Below are positions 17,341 to 26,291 of a DNA stretch of 64,000 nucleotides, in pieces (positions within the stretch are counted from its first letter, which is position 1; each line of letters begins with the position of its first letter). The notes below the pieces were generated by a model. It made no database searches, was not told the origin of the DNA, and worked only from the letters and a program-made list of their open reading frames with translations. The translations under genes and the position numbers were made by a program. Source of the DNA: Paenibacillus sabuli (GTDB lineage Bacteria > Bacillota > Bacilli > Paenibacillales > Paenibacillaceae); NCBI RefSeq assembly GCF_014705605.1, contig NZ_JACXIZ010000043.1:1-64000 (forward strand). Reading direction: 5' to 3'.

Positions 17341-17976
17341 TCAGGCCCCTGCGCCGACGAGCCGCTTCATCTCGGCCGCTGCCGCCGCTTGGTCCTCGGC
17401 ACCGGTGATGCCGCCGCCGACGATGACCAGGTCGGGCTGCGCCGCGATCACCTCGGGCAGCGTCGCCAGCTTGATTCCGCCCGCGATTGCCGTCTTCGCC
17501 CGCTTCACGACCTGCTTGATCGCCGCCAGATCGGCGAACGAATTTTTCCCTTCGGCCTGATGATCATAGCCGGAATGGACGCAGATGTAATCGACGCCCA
17601 GCGCGTCGATCTCTTGCGCGCGACCGGCGATGTCCTTGACATTGATCATGTCGACCATGATTTTTTTGCCATGCTTACCTGCCTCGGCGACTGCACCCTT
17701 GATCGTGGCGTCGTCGGATGCGCCGAGCACAGTGATGATATCCGCACCGGCCTCGGCAGCCTTCATGACCTCGTAGGCGCCGGCATCCATAATTTTCAGA
17801 TCGGCCAGCACGCGCAGATGCGGGAAGGCCGCTTTGATTTCCTTGACTGCACGCAGCCCTTCGTTGATGACGACCGGCGTGCCGATCTCGATAATATCGA
17901 TATGCGCGCCGACCTCCTCGACGACCTGCTTGGCGCCGGGGATATCGACCAGATCAAGTGCAAGTTGCAGTTCCAT
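17341..17976 (-). CDS. hxlA: 3-hexulose-6-phosphate synthase
   Basis: 211 residues, normal length. It is an OMP-decarboxylase superfamily barrel: MELQLALDLVDIPGA, IEIGTPVVINEG, the DLKIMDAG metal/substrate motif (DxKxxD), VDMINVKD and VVGGGITGAED phosphate site. It condenses formaldehyde with ribulose 5-phosphate. ATG 17976 is preceded by AAGGAG at slightly long spacing; the frame is open further upstream but without a ribosome site. First gene of hxlA-hxlB; two symmetric sites lie in its upstream region (18050-18092). Confidence 0.9.
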   Translation of the reverse strand: MELQLALDLVDIPGAKQVVEEVGAHIDIIEIGTPVVINEGLRAVKEIKAAFPHLRVLADLKIMDAGAYEVMKAAEAGADIITVLGASDDATIKGAVAEAGKHGKKIMVDMINVKDIAGRAQEIDALGVDYICVHSGYDHQAEGKNSFADLAAIKQVVKRAKTAIAGGIKLATLPEVIAAQPDLVIVGGGITGAEDQAAAAAEMKRLVGAGA

Positions 17977-18049
17977 CTTATTAAGCACACTCCTTCGTGG
18001 GGGCATTGGTAGGACTACACCCATTGTAGAGGGGAACAGGCTCGCTTGG

Positions 18050-18092
18050 AAAGTAGGCACTTTGGCGTCAGATAGTTACCTGCAGGTGACTA
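18050..18092. promoter_or_regulatory. Two inverted repeats upstream of hxlA, candidate regulator sites
   Basis: AAAGT-AGGC-ACTTT (18050-18063) and the near-perfect 20-bp palindrome TAGTTACCTGCAGGTGACTA (18073-18092) lie 75-115 bases upstream of the hxlA start. HxlR proteins activate from sites upstream of the promoter, so these are candidates. The second could instead be part of the terminator of the proS gene ending at 18105. Confidence 0.45.
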
Positions 18093-18104
18093 TGAATGCG
18101 CGCT

Positions 18105-19388
18105 TCAAGGTGCGAATCGGCGACCGCAGCGGGCGACGACCCGAGCCGCCGCCTCCTCTATTGTCAGTACCTCCCGGATACCGCTGCTGTGCGCCACGTA
18201 CTCTACGCTGCCGGCTTGCGCATGCTTGCCGGCCACGATCCGATGCGGCAAGCCCAGCAGATCCGCGTCCCGGAACTTCACACCCGCTCGCTCGTCCCGG
18301 TCATCCAGCAGCACATCGATGCCGTGCGCGCGCAGCTGTTCGTACAGGCGCTCGGCACATTCGCGCTGACGCGCATCCTGGATTGCGACAATCACGATGT
18401 GTACGGCATAAGGCGCGACAGCAGCCGGCCAGACCATACCCGAGGCGTCGTGATGCTGCTCCAGCACAGCCGCCATCAGCCTCGAGATGCCGATGCCGTA
18501 GCAGCCCATCAGGCTGGCCCGCTCGCGGCCGTTCGCATCCAGATATAGGGCGCCAAGCGCCTCGGTATACTTCGTACCGAGCTTGAACACATGCCCGACC
18601 TCGATGCCTTTGCACAACTGCAGCCCCCCTTCCATACAGCGCGGACACGCATCGCCTGTCGCAGTATGACTGACGTCACTGAGCTCCACATTCGCCGCAT
18701 ACCCGCATGCACTGCAGCTCGCAATCGTATCCTCGCCGCTCTCGGAGAGCGCGACGAATTCATGGGAGCCGCCGTCGCCGCCGATGGCTCCGGCATCCGC
18801 CTCCACCGCACGATAATCGAGTCCGCAGCGCGTGAATATTCGTTCGTAGGCCTCATACATCCGCTGGTAGGAACGATCCAGCCCCTCCCTATCCGTATCA
18901 AAGGAGTAAGCATCCTTCATGAGGAATTCGCGGCCGCGCAGCAGTCCATAGCGCGGGCGCCGCTCATCGCGGAATTTCGTCTGTATTTGATACAGGGTCA
19001 CGGGAAATCGGCGATAGGATTGCAGTTCGTTTCCTACGAGCGATGCAATGACTTCTTCATGCGTCGGCCCGAGTGCGAACTCCCGGTCGTGTCGGTCCCT
19101 CAGCCGGATCAGCTCCGGTCCGTAATCCCGCTCCCTGCCTGACGCCTGCCACAGCTCAAGCGGCTGCAACGCCGGCATGAGCAGCCGCTGCGCGCCGGCG
19201 CGGTCCATCTCTTCGTTGACGATCGACTCGATTTTTTGCAGGACGCGCCAGCCCAGCGGCATGTACGTGTAAATGCCGCCCGCCAGCTGCCGGATATACC
19301 CTGCCTTGAGCAGCAGCCGATGGCTGGCGAGTTCTGCATCCGCAGGCTCCTCCCGCAGCGTCGTTGCAAATAATTGAGATTGTCGCAT
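18105..19388 (-). CDS. proS: Prolyl-tRNA synthetase lacking the editing (INS) domain
   Basis: 427 residues, against about 565 for the usual bacterial enzyme. Class II motif 1 region ([21 protein letters not shown]), motif 2 ([23 protein letters not shown], broken here as FRDE and GLLRGREF), [14 protein letters not shown] and motif 3 ([14 protein letters not shown]) are intact, followed by the anticodon-binding domain. Between [14 protein letters not shown] and CPRCMEGG the roughly 180-residue INS domain, which removes misacylated Ala-tRNA(Pro), is absent with no frameshift. A Cys pair set (CSACG, CPRC) remains. GAGGAGG precedes ATG 19388. It is controlled by a T-box leader. It may be a second ProS; whether a full-length copy exists elsewhere cannot be seen. 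Confidence 0.85.
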   Translation of the reverse strand: MRQSQLFATTLREEPADAELASHRLLLKAGYIRQLAGGIYTYMPLGWRVLQKIESIVNEEMDRAGAQRLLMPALQPLELWQASGRERDYGPELIRLRDRHDREFALGPTHEEVIASLVGNELQSYRRFPVTLYQIQTKFRDERRPRYGLLRGREFLMKDAYSFDTDREGLDRSYQRMYEAYERIFTRCGLDYRAVEADAGAIGGDGGSHEFVALSESGEDTIASCSACGYAANVELSDVSHTATGDACPRCMEGGLQLCKGIEVGHVFKLGTKYTEALGALYLDANGRERASLMGCYGIGISRLMAAVLEQHHDASGMVWPAAVAPYAVHIVIVAIQDARQRECAERLYEQLRAHGIDVLLDDRDERAGVKFRDADLLGLPHRIVAGKHAQAGSVEYVAHSSGIREVLTIEEAAARVVARCGRRFAP

Positions 19389-19424
19389 TGCTGTCGCCTC
19401 CTCTGTCAATGGCTTTCCAAACGC

Positions 19425-19662
19425 AAAAAGACACATTCGTCCAGGGACGAATGTGTCGTGGTACCACCCTGATTCAACCGCCGGCGTGCGGCGATTCTCT
19501 TGGCGAATAACGGCCGCAGCCGGCAGCGGATACTTAGCGATTCACCGCTGCAGCGTACAAGGCGGGGGAACGGCCTCGCTTCGGGAAGCGTCCCAGCTAG
19601 CCGCTCCCTCTCTGCACCCGCGTCGGGCCGTTTCGTGTCCTTGATTCTCGCTGTTTTATTAT
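19425..19662 (-). ncRNA. T-box riboswitch leader of proS
   Basis: Minus-strand leader between the promoter at 19669-19697 and proS. It holds the T-box sequence AGGGTGGTACCACG (19457-19470), then a terminator stem ACACATTCGTCC / GGACGAATGTGT with a TTTTT tail (19425-19456). Uncharged tRNA(Pro) would pair its 3' end with the T-box and favour the antiterminator. Upstream sequence has several GC-rich stems that should form Stem I, but I could not place the specifier codon with confidence. Confidence 0.9.
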
Positions 19663-19668
19663 GGAACG

Positions 19669-19697
19669 ACTATATAGCAAGCCTTCCATGTTGTCAA
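19669..19697 (-). promoter_or_regulatory. Sigma-A promoter of the T-box/proS transcript
   Basis: On the minus strand a perfect -35 TTGACA (19692-19697) and -10 TATAGT (19669-19674) are 17 bases apart, placing the transcript start near 19662, about 190 bases before the T-box. Confidence 0.85.
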
Positions 19698-19751
19698 GAA
19701 ATAAGAGCGCTCAAAACACTTCCAAGTCGCGCCTGTGAAGCGATCGCCCGG

Positions 19752-20126
19752 CTAATCCTGCACCCTGTAATAAGACAGCACCCAACACACCTCGTTTCTA
19801 TCGGTCACAATAGCCAGCAAACCATTGAATGGAGCCTCATACAGCTCCGTAAGAATGCGCCCTTCTCCAGCAAATTGTTCGTAAATTCTCCGAAACGCCG
19901 CCTCCGTGTCGATTCGGAGAAACACTCTCACGTAATCGCCTTTCATGCGCGGTTTTGCAGCTGCAGTATCCGCAAATTTCAGAACCATCTCCTCGACACG
20001 CAAGTCCGCGTTCAACACGTCTTCCCCCTGTTGACGCAATATGTCTACCTCGCCGCCCAGGACACTCTGGTAGTACTTGATTTCCTCTTTGCAATTACTT
20101 AACACGATAAATGGACTTGCGATCAT
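19752..20126 (-). CDS. VOC superfamily (PhnB/glyoxalase-like) protein
   Basis: 124 residues with the paired beta-alpha-beta-beta-beta fold of PhnB-like VOC proteins: FIVLSNCKEEIKYYQSVLGGE, VLKFADT, VRVFLRIDTEAAFRRIYEQF, ILTELYEAPFNGLLAIVTDRNEVCW. The typical ending RDKFGVxW is changed to TDRNEVCW. Such proteins bind metal and act as isomerases, lyases or antibiotic-binding proteins. The gene follows a MarR regulator by five bases and shares its palindromic operator, so it is probably induced by the MarR ligand. Confidence 0.7.
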   Translation of the reverse strand: MIASPFIVLSNCKEEIKYYQSVLGGEVDILRQQGEDVLNADLRVEEMVLKFADTAAAKPRMKGDYVRVFLRIDTEAAFRRIYEQFAGEGRILTELYEAPFNGLLAIVTDRNEVCWVLSYYRVQD

Positions 20127-20131
20127 AAGAT

Positions 20132-20593
20132 TCAGCCTCTCTTTCCAATCAGGTTATGAAGTGTAATTTTTAGCAATTGCAAAAATTGATCGTACTGCTC
20201 CTCGGTAATCCCCTTGCGCGTTTGTTCCTTCACTCGCTTCAGCGCTGCTTGCACTTGGGGGACGGCTTCAACCCCGGATTCTGTCAAATAAAGCTGATGG
20301 TACCGTTTGTCAGCAAGATCGACTTCCCGCCTTACGTAGCCTTCCGCTTCCAACTTGGCAATAGCCTTTGCAGTAGTGGTCTTGTCAATAAGCAGCCTCT
20401 CGCTTAACATCTTCTGCGTAATGGGTTGTTGAGATGCGATCGCCATGAGGAAGGTATATTGCCCGCTTCCTATTCGTAATGGCTCCAGTTCGGCTGAGAT
20501 GAGAATCTGCATGTGACGATAGATCGCTGAAATGTACTGTCCATGTGACTCATTTCCCGCCTTTCCTTCCTTTGACTCCTCAGGCTTACACAT
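20132..20593 (-). CDS. MarR family transcriptional regulator
   Basis: 153 residues. The winged helix covers about 55-115: ITQKMLSERLLIDKTTTAKA is the recognition region, LEAEGYVRREVDLADKRYHQ the wing with the family's D-x-R motif, and LYLTESG follows. Helices at both ends form the dimer interface. It is the first gene of a two-gene operon with the VOC protein. A perfect palindrome overlaps the predicted -35 of its own promoter (20644-20663), which points to autorepression. Confidence 0.85.
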   Translation of the reverse strand: MCKPEESKEGKAGNESHGQYISAIYRHMQILISAELEPLRIGSGQYTFLMAIASQQPITQKMLSERLLIDKTTTAKAIAKLEAEGYVRREVDLADKRYHQLYLTESGVEAVPQVQAALKRVKEQTRKGITEEQYDQFLQLLKITLHNLIGKRG

Positions 20594-20643
20594 AAGGCAC
20601 CTCTATATAGAATGTCATTGCAACTAATTTCATTGTATCACAA

Positions 20644-20663
20644 ATAGTTGCAATTGCAACTAT
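20644..20663. promoter_or_regulatory. MarR-type operator over the -35 region
   Basis: ATAGTTGCAATTGCAACTAT is a perfect 20-bp palindrome. On the minus strand it contains the -35 TTGCAA, 16 bases before a -10 TACAAT. A half site (ATTAGTTGCAATGA on the minus strand) recurs near 20620. It lies 50-70 bases upstream of the MarR start. Confidence 0.75.
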
Positions 20664-20708
20664 ATATTTGGCACACTTGACTTGAATCCAATCAAGACCG
20701 TGATTGAT

Positions 20709-22313
20709 CTATGACGCATCCAGGTCTCGCCTGTTGAATCCGATGAAGCCGGCCGCCGTCAGCGCAAGCGCAAGCACGCCAAGTCCGATCAGCGGCAGCG
20801 GCGCCATCTCCTCCATCGGCGTACGCGGAACATGGCCGTACGGCGTCAGCTGTCGCATCCATTCCGGCAGCTGGAACAGATCGCCCATATACAAGACGAC
20901 AAACGAATACAGCAAAAAGAGCCAGTTGAGCTGAAGCAGCTTCGGAAACCAACCCGTCAGCAGGACCGAGAGGCCGATCATCACGAGCATGGCGGGCACA
21001 TACGCCGCTGCTGATCCATACAGCGTCCCGAATGGCAACCCGTCCGCCAGTACCGCATTGCCCGCGGTCCACAGGCCGAGCGTAGCCATCGAAAGCATGA
21101 GCATCCCATTGCCCGCTCCGGTCACCATATAACTGCCCAACAGACGGGAGCGGGAGACCGCTCCGGCAAGCAGCGAATCAAGGCGTCCCTTCTTCTCTTC
21201 GCCGCGTAGCCGGTGTACAGTCAGGAGCGGCGGAATCGTGGCCGAGAGCGCCAGGACGATCATGAGCATCGCGATGAATTGGTCCGTTATCGTCACGCCC
21301 TCGGCCTCGCCCAACAGTTGGCCCAGCATCTCGTTATTCCCGAGGAAGCGCTCCAGATCGCCCAGAATCGAGCCGTACGAGATGCCGAGCACGTACATGC
21401 CGACCGCCCATGCCCACAGCCCGGCGCGCTGGAGACGAAGCACGAGTCCGAGCGGACGTTGCAAAAAACGGGAAGCTCGCGGCCGGCCCGGCCTGGACGG
21501 CAACAAGCCTTGATTCATATCCCGATTCGCATTCAACCCGTGAGCCGCGAGAAACAGCAGCATCGCCAAGGCGATCAACAGACCGACCGGCCCCCAGTTG
21601 TTGGCGGCATAGACGCTCGTCTTCGTGACCCAGCCGAGGGGAGAAAGCCAGGATAATGCCATATCGCCGACATCGCCGACCGCACGCGCCAAGTAACACA
21701 ACAGAAGCACGGCGACGGCATAGCCGACCGCGGCGCGGGAGCTGTCCGCCAGCTGCGCGCATATCGCGGCCACGCCCGCAAAAACAAGTCCGGTGGCGCC
21801 CAGCACGGCCCCGTACAGCAGCGAGCCTTCCAGATCCATGCTGTCGACTCCGAGCAGCGCCAGTCCGAATCCCGTAACCGACGCCAACAGCGTAAAAACG
21901 GCAAGCTGCACGACCAGGACGGCGCCAAGCCAGGAGAGTCGCCCGACCGGGAGCGAGCGTATCAATTCCAGGCGCCCCTCTTCCTCATCCCCTCGCGTAT
22001 GGCGCGCCACCAGCAATATGGCCATCAATCCGACCACCAGCGCCGTGATCAGCAGCATCTGGTGCGCCGTCATCGCCCCGACCGTATAGCGCTCGAGCGC
22101 TCCGGGGCCCAGCATCGCCGTCATGGCCGGATTGGTCATCGTCGCAGCCATTTCGTCCCTCAGCGCCTGGGTGCCGTAAAGCTCGGACAACGCGGGCGGT
22201 ACGATCAAGGTAAAAGCCGCAATGCCGAGCAGCCACAGGAGCGCACGCAGCCGATCCAGTCGCGCAATTATTCCGATCAAGCGCCCCGTGCTTGCCCACA
22301 ATGGATGGAGCAT
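20709..22313 (-). CDS. ABC exporter permease with duplicated six-helix halves
   Basis: 534 residues, predominantly hydrophobic, with about twelve membrane segments in two halves (for example ALLWLLGIAAFTLIVPPAL, LLITALVVGLMAILLVA, AVLLLCYLARAV; second half from about 285). Both halves contain RGxEExGRL-type cytosolic coupling motifs (TRGDEEEGRLELIRSLPVG and LRGEEKKGRLDSLLAGAVS). This is the layout of TnrB/tetronasin-type drug exporter permeases. Its start codon overlaps the stop of the ATPase gene (TAATG), so the pair is one transporter. The substrate is probably a drug or lipid-like toxin. Confidence 0.85.
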   Translation of the reverse strand: MLHPLWASTGRLIGIIARLDRLRALLWLLGIAAFTLIVPPALSELYGTQALRDEMAATMTNPAMTAMLGPGALERYTVGAMTAHQMLLITALVVGLMAILLVARHTRGDEEEGRLELIRSLPVGRLSWLGAVLVVQLAVFTLLASVTGFGLALLGVDSMDLEGSLLYGAVLGATGLVFAGVAAICAQLADSSRAAVGYAVAVLLLCYLARAVGDVGDMALSWLSPLGWVTKTSVYAANNWGPVGLLIALAMLLFLAAHGLNANRDMNQGLLPSRPGRPRASRFLQRPLGLVLRLQRAGLWAWAVGMYVLGISYGSILGDLERFLGNNEMLGQLLGEAEGVTITDQFIAMLMIVLALSATIPPLLTVHRLRGEEKKGRLDSLLAGAVSRSRLLGSYMVTGAGNGMLMLSMATLGLWTAGNAVLADGLPFGTLYGSAAAYVPAMLVMIGLSVLLTGWFPKLLQLNWLFLLYSFVVLYMGDLFQLPEWMRQLTPYGHVPRTPMEEMAPLPLIGLGVLALALTAAGFIGFNRRDLDAS

Positions 22314-23209
22314 TACCGCACACCTCCCCCGGCGCCTTCATAGTGGCGCATGAACAAATCCTCGAGCGTGGGCGGCGAGCATTCCAGCTTGACGATTCCG
22401 CACTGGCTCAGCTGACGGATCGCGGCGTCCATCGCTTCCGACTCCGCTTCAAATGACAGGATACTCCCTTCCGCTGCGAGCGCATGAATGCCGTCCAGCT
22501 GCGCAAGCCCGGGAACGGGCTGACGGAGCTCCGCCTTGACGTGCGTGCGCGTGAGGTGGCGCAATTGGCGCATCGCCCCGCTTTCGATGATTTTCCCTTG
22601 CCGAATAATGCCGATTGTATCGCAGAGGCGCTCCACCTCGGACAAGATATGACTGGATAACAGCACGCTTTTGCCCTGCTTTTTGACGTCCATGACGCAG
22701 TCCTGAAAAACCTGCTCCATCAGCGGATCGAGACCGGAGGTCGGTTCGTCCAAAATGAACAAGTCCGAATCGGAAGCAAACGCCGCGATCAATGCGACTT
22801 TTTGCCGATTTCCTTTCGAATAGGTGCGGCACTTTTTCGTCGGATCCAGGTCATATTGCTGCACGAGCAAGTCTCGCTTTTGCCGGCTGCCGCCGCCCTT
22901 TAATTTGACCCACAGATCAATGACCTCGCCGCCTGTCAGATTAGGCCACAGATGGACATCCCCCGGTACGTAAGCGATTCGCTTGTGAATGTCCACCGCA
23001 TCGCGCCACACCTCCTTGCCGAAAATTTGCGCCTGACCGGATGTGGCGCGCAGGATGCCGAGCAGCACCCGGATCGTCGTCGACTTGCCGGCGCCGTTCG
23101 GGCCGATGAAGCCAAAGATTTCGCCCCCGTTTACGTCCAGGTTCACACCGTTTAGCGCCTGATACGTTCCAAATTTTTTGGTTAATTCCCGAATTTCCAA
23201 CACAGCCAT
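22313..23209 (-). CDS. ABC exporter ATP-binding protein
   Basis: 298 residues. It has Walker A GFIGPNGAGKSTTIRVLLG, signature YSKGNRQKVALIAA, Walker B LFILDEPTSGLDP and switch VLLSSHILSEVERL, followed by a C-terminal regulatory tail as in drug-export ATPases. ATG 23209 follows GAAGGTGG; the open frame to 23308 runs into the operator region and is not used. It is divergent from a TetR regulator that probably controls it. Confidence 0.9.
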   Translation of the reverse strand: MAVLEIRELTKKFGTYQALNGVNLDVNGGEIFGFIGPNGAGKSTTIRVLLGILRATSGQAQIFGKEVWRDAVDIHKRIAYVPGDVHLWPNLTGGEVIDLWVKLKGGGSRQKRDLLVQQYDLDPTKKCRTYSKGNRQKVALIAAFASDSDLFILDEPTSGLDPLMEQVFQDCVMDVKKQGKSVLLSSHILSEVERLCDTIGIIRQGKIIESGAMRQLRHLTRTHVKAELRQPVPGLAQLDGIHALAAEGSILSFEAESEAMDAAIRQLSQCGIVKLECSPPTLEDLFMRHYEGAGGGVR

Positions 23210-23226
23210 CGGGCCACCTTCTTTCT

Positions 23227-23329
23227 TATGTTTTGAACTAATATGATTCATATTGTTCATTTTATAGAATTCTTTCACGATCTGCAATAGTTTTTGAACT
23301 GAATTCATTGTATAACTTCAAAACATAAG
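23227..23329. promoter_or_regulatory. Divergent control region with paired TetR-type sites
   Basis: CTTATGTTTTGAA (23227-23239) and its exact reverse complement TTCAAAACATAAG (23317-23329) lie one beside each of the divergent genes. Between them is a perfect 15-bp palindrome AATATGATTCATATT (23242-23256). The arrangement fits one regulator controlling both the exporter and the TetR gene. Confidence 0.65.
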
Positions 23330-23355
23330 CTAAACTAAGCGTTGAGGTGGATGAA

Positions 23356-23955
23356 ATGGATGGATATCAACGGCGAAGCGAACAGAAAAAGAAGGACATT
23401 TTGCGCAGCGCACTCAAGCTATTCCTGGCCTATGGCATCGAAAAAGTGTCCGTCGCGGAAATTGCGCGTCAGGCCGGCGCCTCGCAGGTGACCATATACA
23501 ATTACTTCGGCAGCAAGCAAAAGCTCGTCGAGGAAATGCTTGTGCATTATCTCGATCAAATCTGGGCGGAGTATGAAAAAATGCTGAGCGCCGACATGCC
23601 GTTCATCGCAAAGCTCAAACGCATCATGTTTGCCAAAATCAATACCGCAAACGAATTGCATCCCGAGGCCTTCACGCACTTCATGAAAAAATATGCGACC
23701 GGCGTCCCTCATCTGGAAACCATGATGCAAGAAAAAATTTTGCCGACGCTGATGGCGCTGATTGAGCAAGGCAAGCGTGAAGGGGAGGTCAATCCTGAAT
23801 TGTCGGACGAGTCAGTGCTGGTGTTCATTCAAATGTTTCGCGACTATATGCAAAAAGAAGAGGCCTACCCGCAGCTGCAAAAGCTGACGGGCGACCTCAC
23901 AAAGCTGTTCTTCTATGGATTGGTCGGAAACAAACAGAATGGAGACAAGTCCTAG
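23356..23955 (+). CDS. TetR family transcriptional regulator
   Basis: 199 residues. The N-terminal helix-turn-helix reads KKDILRSALKLFLAYGIEKV, SVAEIARQAGASQVTIYNYF, GSKQKLVEEML; the rest is the helical ligand and dimer domain. ATG 23356 has GAGGTGG five bases upstream; a GTG three codons earlier is less likely. Divergent from the ABC exporter, with mirror-image sites between them, so it is probably its drug-responsive repressor. Its last bases overlap the converging gene at 23952. Confidence 0.85.
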   Translation: MDGYQRRSEQKKKDILRSALKLFLAYGIEKVSVAEIARQAGASQVTIYNYFGSKQKLVEEMLVHYLDQIWAEYEKMLSADMPFIAKLKRIMFAKINTANELHPEAFTHFMKKYATGVPHLETMMQEKILPTLMALIEQGKREGEVNPELSDESVLVFIQMFRDYMQKEEAYPQLQKLTGDLTKLFFYGLVGNKQNGDKS

Positions 23956-26291
23956 GCTTCGACCTCGATGACCCGTGCCGTGCCGGGCGACACCGCAATC
24001 TCCAGCACGCCCTGGCCCCCCGTAGCCGTCGACGCGCCGTCGGCCAGATCGCGGCCACGCTCCCCTCGCAGGCGGTGCACGACCGGCGCCGCGCCGAAAT
24101 TGGCAAGGACGGCGTAGGTCCGGCCATCCGCGCCGCACACGCGCACGCCGCGGAGCCCGTCCGCCGAAGGACTCAGCGAGTCGGCGTCTGCGGCCAGAGC
24201 AGCCGTCGCCATGCGGTCCGCTCCGGCCCGCAGTACATATCCGGCGTCTATCATGATCGCATCGGCCTCGAATGCCTGCTGCTCCAGCGAGAACGGCCCG
24301 CACAGCTCGTCGGCGTAGAGCATTCCCTCCAGGCCAACATTGTTCGGCTTGGCACGAAGGCCAATCTGGCGAGAGGCCGGGCGATGAATCGAGAGCTCGC
24401 TCGCTCCGTATGCCGCCGCCACGCCGAGCTCGTCGTCGACGTTGAGCCAGCGTGAGCCGGTATGCACGGTCTCCTCGACACGCCCGGGCGGGACTGCTCC
24501 ATGCGGCGCAGCCTGCGACGTCTTCGACGCACCCGCCCCCGGCAGGTAGAGCCGCCGCATCCCGTGCTTCGCCTCGTCCTCCGTATAATACGTACGCGTG
24601 CCGCCGTTGAATAGATCGTTGGGCATCAGCAGATGCAGGCCCCGGATCGCATTCACATAGACGCGGCGCTCCAGCGCTACCGCCTGCTGCAGTACAACCA
24701 TAGTGGCGCCGTCGGGCAGCGCCGCGCAGACGATCCGGCTGCGGGCGATATCGTGATCCTGCTGGCCTTCCGCGAGCTGCCCCTGCGTGCGATGCAGCGT
24801 GCTGCCCCAAGTCGCGAAGCCGCCGTCGAAGCGATAGCCGCCGTGGCCCTCCAGCGTCTGTTCGGTGATGCGGCCGACGCCGTCTATGCGTACCGACAGA
24901 TTGTGCTTCCACTCTGCCATATCGCTGCGGCCGGGCGGCAAGCACAAGCCTTGCGGCTTCTCCGCCGCATCCCATACCCATGAAGCGATGCGACGCGGAC
25001 CTACATGCAGGTAGGCGCCGTGCGCCTCGTCCTGCCAGCCCTGTCCCTGCACGGCTGGATCGCCGCCAGTCGTATCCCGCACCGTGACGGGTGCGGGCGG
25101 CTCCGCCTCGTCGAACGGCTCGCCGCCGATCAGACCGTGCCAAGCGAGGCCCATCGACAGTGCTACGGCGCGATCCGATTCGAGCCGTGCGTAATAGAGC
25201 GGCGACTGACGCCGCAACGCCCCGCAGCGAGCCGCCAGGAACGAGCCGTCCTCGCCGGCCTCCTGCTCGGCTCGTACGAGCGCGAGCCACCCGGCTTCGA
25301 AGGCCGCACAGTCCGGATCCGCCCACAGATCGCGCGCCATGTGCCAGACCGGGACGACATAGTCCTGACAGTAGGTATAGCGCGCCCGCGTGTCTCCGCC
25401 GATGCGCAGCAGCCGCCCATCGGCAAATGTGCACAGCTTGACAAGCTCCCACAGCTCCCTTCCGTGATGGTAGAGTGCATCCGGGGCACGCTGACCGCGG
25501 CGGCGATAATCGAAATGCAGCATCGCCATATTCGACAGGCAGATCACCATATAGCCGACGTTAAGGTAGCCATGATGATTGAGCGCCATCGATTCAAAAA
25601 AATTCGCTCCCACAAAGCGTGCGGCGACCGTCGTCTGGCCGTCCGTGAGCGTATGATCCCGCTCATCCGAAGGTACGGAAATCGAATTGATCAAAAACGT
25701 CAGCGCCTTGTCCCGGTACGCCGAGACGCGCGCGCCATCCGGGTAGCGCTGCGCGGCTCGCAGCAGCACGGCGCCGTTCCACAAATTGCTCTCTGGCTTG
25801 TTGTGCCCGTCCCTCGCATACAGCCCTCCTCCGATCTCGTAATGGTCGAGCAGCCAGTCGCATTCGGATAGCAGCACGCGGCGCAGCAGCACGCGATCCT
25901 CCTCCGTCAGCTCCTCCTCCAGCGCATCGACGCCGTGCATCATCCGCTCGATGCCGAGCACACTGATCCAGGTATGCCCCCAGGACTGCCCGTCCGCACA
26001 ATGATAGTCGCCGTCAATGTGCGATTGCAGCGAGTAGCGCAGCATGCGCAGCGCAAGCGTTTTCAATTCGGCGCGGGACAACGCGCAGCGCTGCTCATCG
26101 AGCTCGGGAGATGCGGCGAGCGCAGCAATTGCCGCGAATGCTTTCTGATTCGTCTGCACGCCCCAGCCGTTCTCCCCGCTGCCGTAGCAGGCCAGTTCGG
26201 GTCGGTCCTGCGGCTCGTACAATTCGTTCCGGACTGTCCCGGCCCAGCGCTCCAGCAGCGCGGTATAATCGCGCACCGTTTCATTCGACAT
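23952..26291 (-). CDS. Heparinase/polysaccharide-lyase-like protein of unknown specificity
   Basis: 779 residues with no signal peptide. The first 420 residues look like an alpha/alpha toroid (many helices, YSLQSHIDGDYHCADGQSWG, NLWNGAVLLRAAQRYPDG, ANFFESMALNHHGYLNVGYM); the rest is beta-rich, as in PL8/PL12/PL17 lyases and heparinase II/III proteins. The Asn-His-His-Gly-Tyr cluster near residue 240 could supply the Asn/His/Tyr lyase residues. I do not recognise a named family. ATG 26291 follows GAGGTGG. It is divergent from an AraC regulator, which suggests induction by an oligosaccharide; the lack of a signal peptide implies action on imported fragments. Confidence 0.6.
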   Translation of the reverse strand: MSNETVRDYTALLERWAGTVRNELYEPQDRPELACYGSGENGWGVQTNQKAFAAIAALAASPELDEQRCALSRAELKTLALRMLRYSLQSHIDGDYHCADGQSWGHTWISVLGIERMMHGVDALEEELTEEDRVLLRRVLLSECDWLLDHYEIGGGLYARDGHNKPESNLWNGAVLLRAAQRYPDGARVSAYRDKALTFLINSISVPSDERDHTLTDGQTTVAARFVGANFFESMALNHHGYLNVGYMVICLSNMAMLHFDYRRRGQRAPDALYHHGRELWELVKLCTFADGRLLRIGGDTRARYTYCQDYVVPVWHMARDLWADPDCAAFEAGWLALVRAEQEAGEDGSFLAARCGALRRQSPLYYARLESDRAVALSMGLAWHGLIGGEPFDEAEPPAPVTVRDTTGGDPAVQGQGWQDEAHGAYLHVGPRRIASWVWDAAEKPQGLCLPPGRSDMAEWKHNLSVRIDGVGRITEQTLEGHGGYRFDGGFATWGSTLHRTQGQLAEGQQDHDIARSRIVCAALPDGATMVVLQQAVALERRVYVNAIRGLHLLMPNDLFNGGTRTYYTEDEAKHGMRRLYLPGAGASKTSQAAPHGAVPPGRVEETVHTGSRWLNVDDELGVAAAYGASELSIHRPASRQIGLRAKPNNVGLEGMLYADELCGPFSLEQQAFEADAIMIDAGYVLRAGADRMATAALAADADSLSPSADGLRGVRVCGADGRTYAVLANFGAAPVVHRLRGERGRDLADGASTATGGQGVLEIAVSPGTARVIEVEA

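Noticed and set aside
23812-25452. 546-codon minus-strand frame within the lyase-like gene
   Set aside because: Overlaps the longer minus-strand gene 23952-26291 in another phase; composition is Arg/Gly-rich and without motifs.
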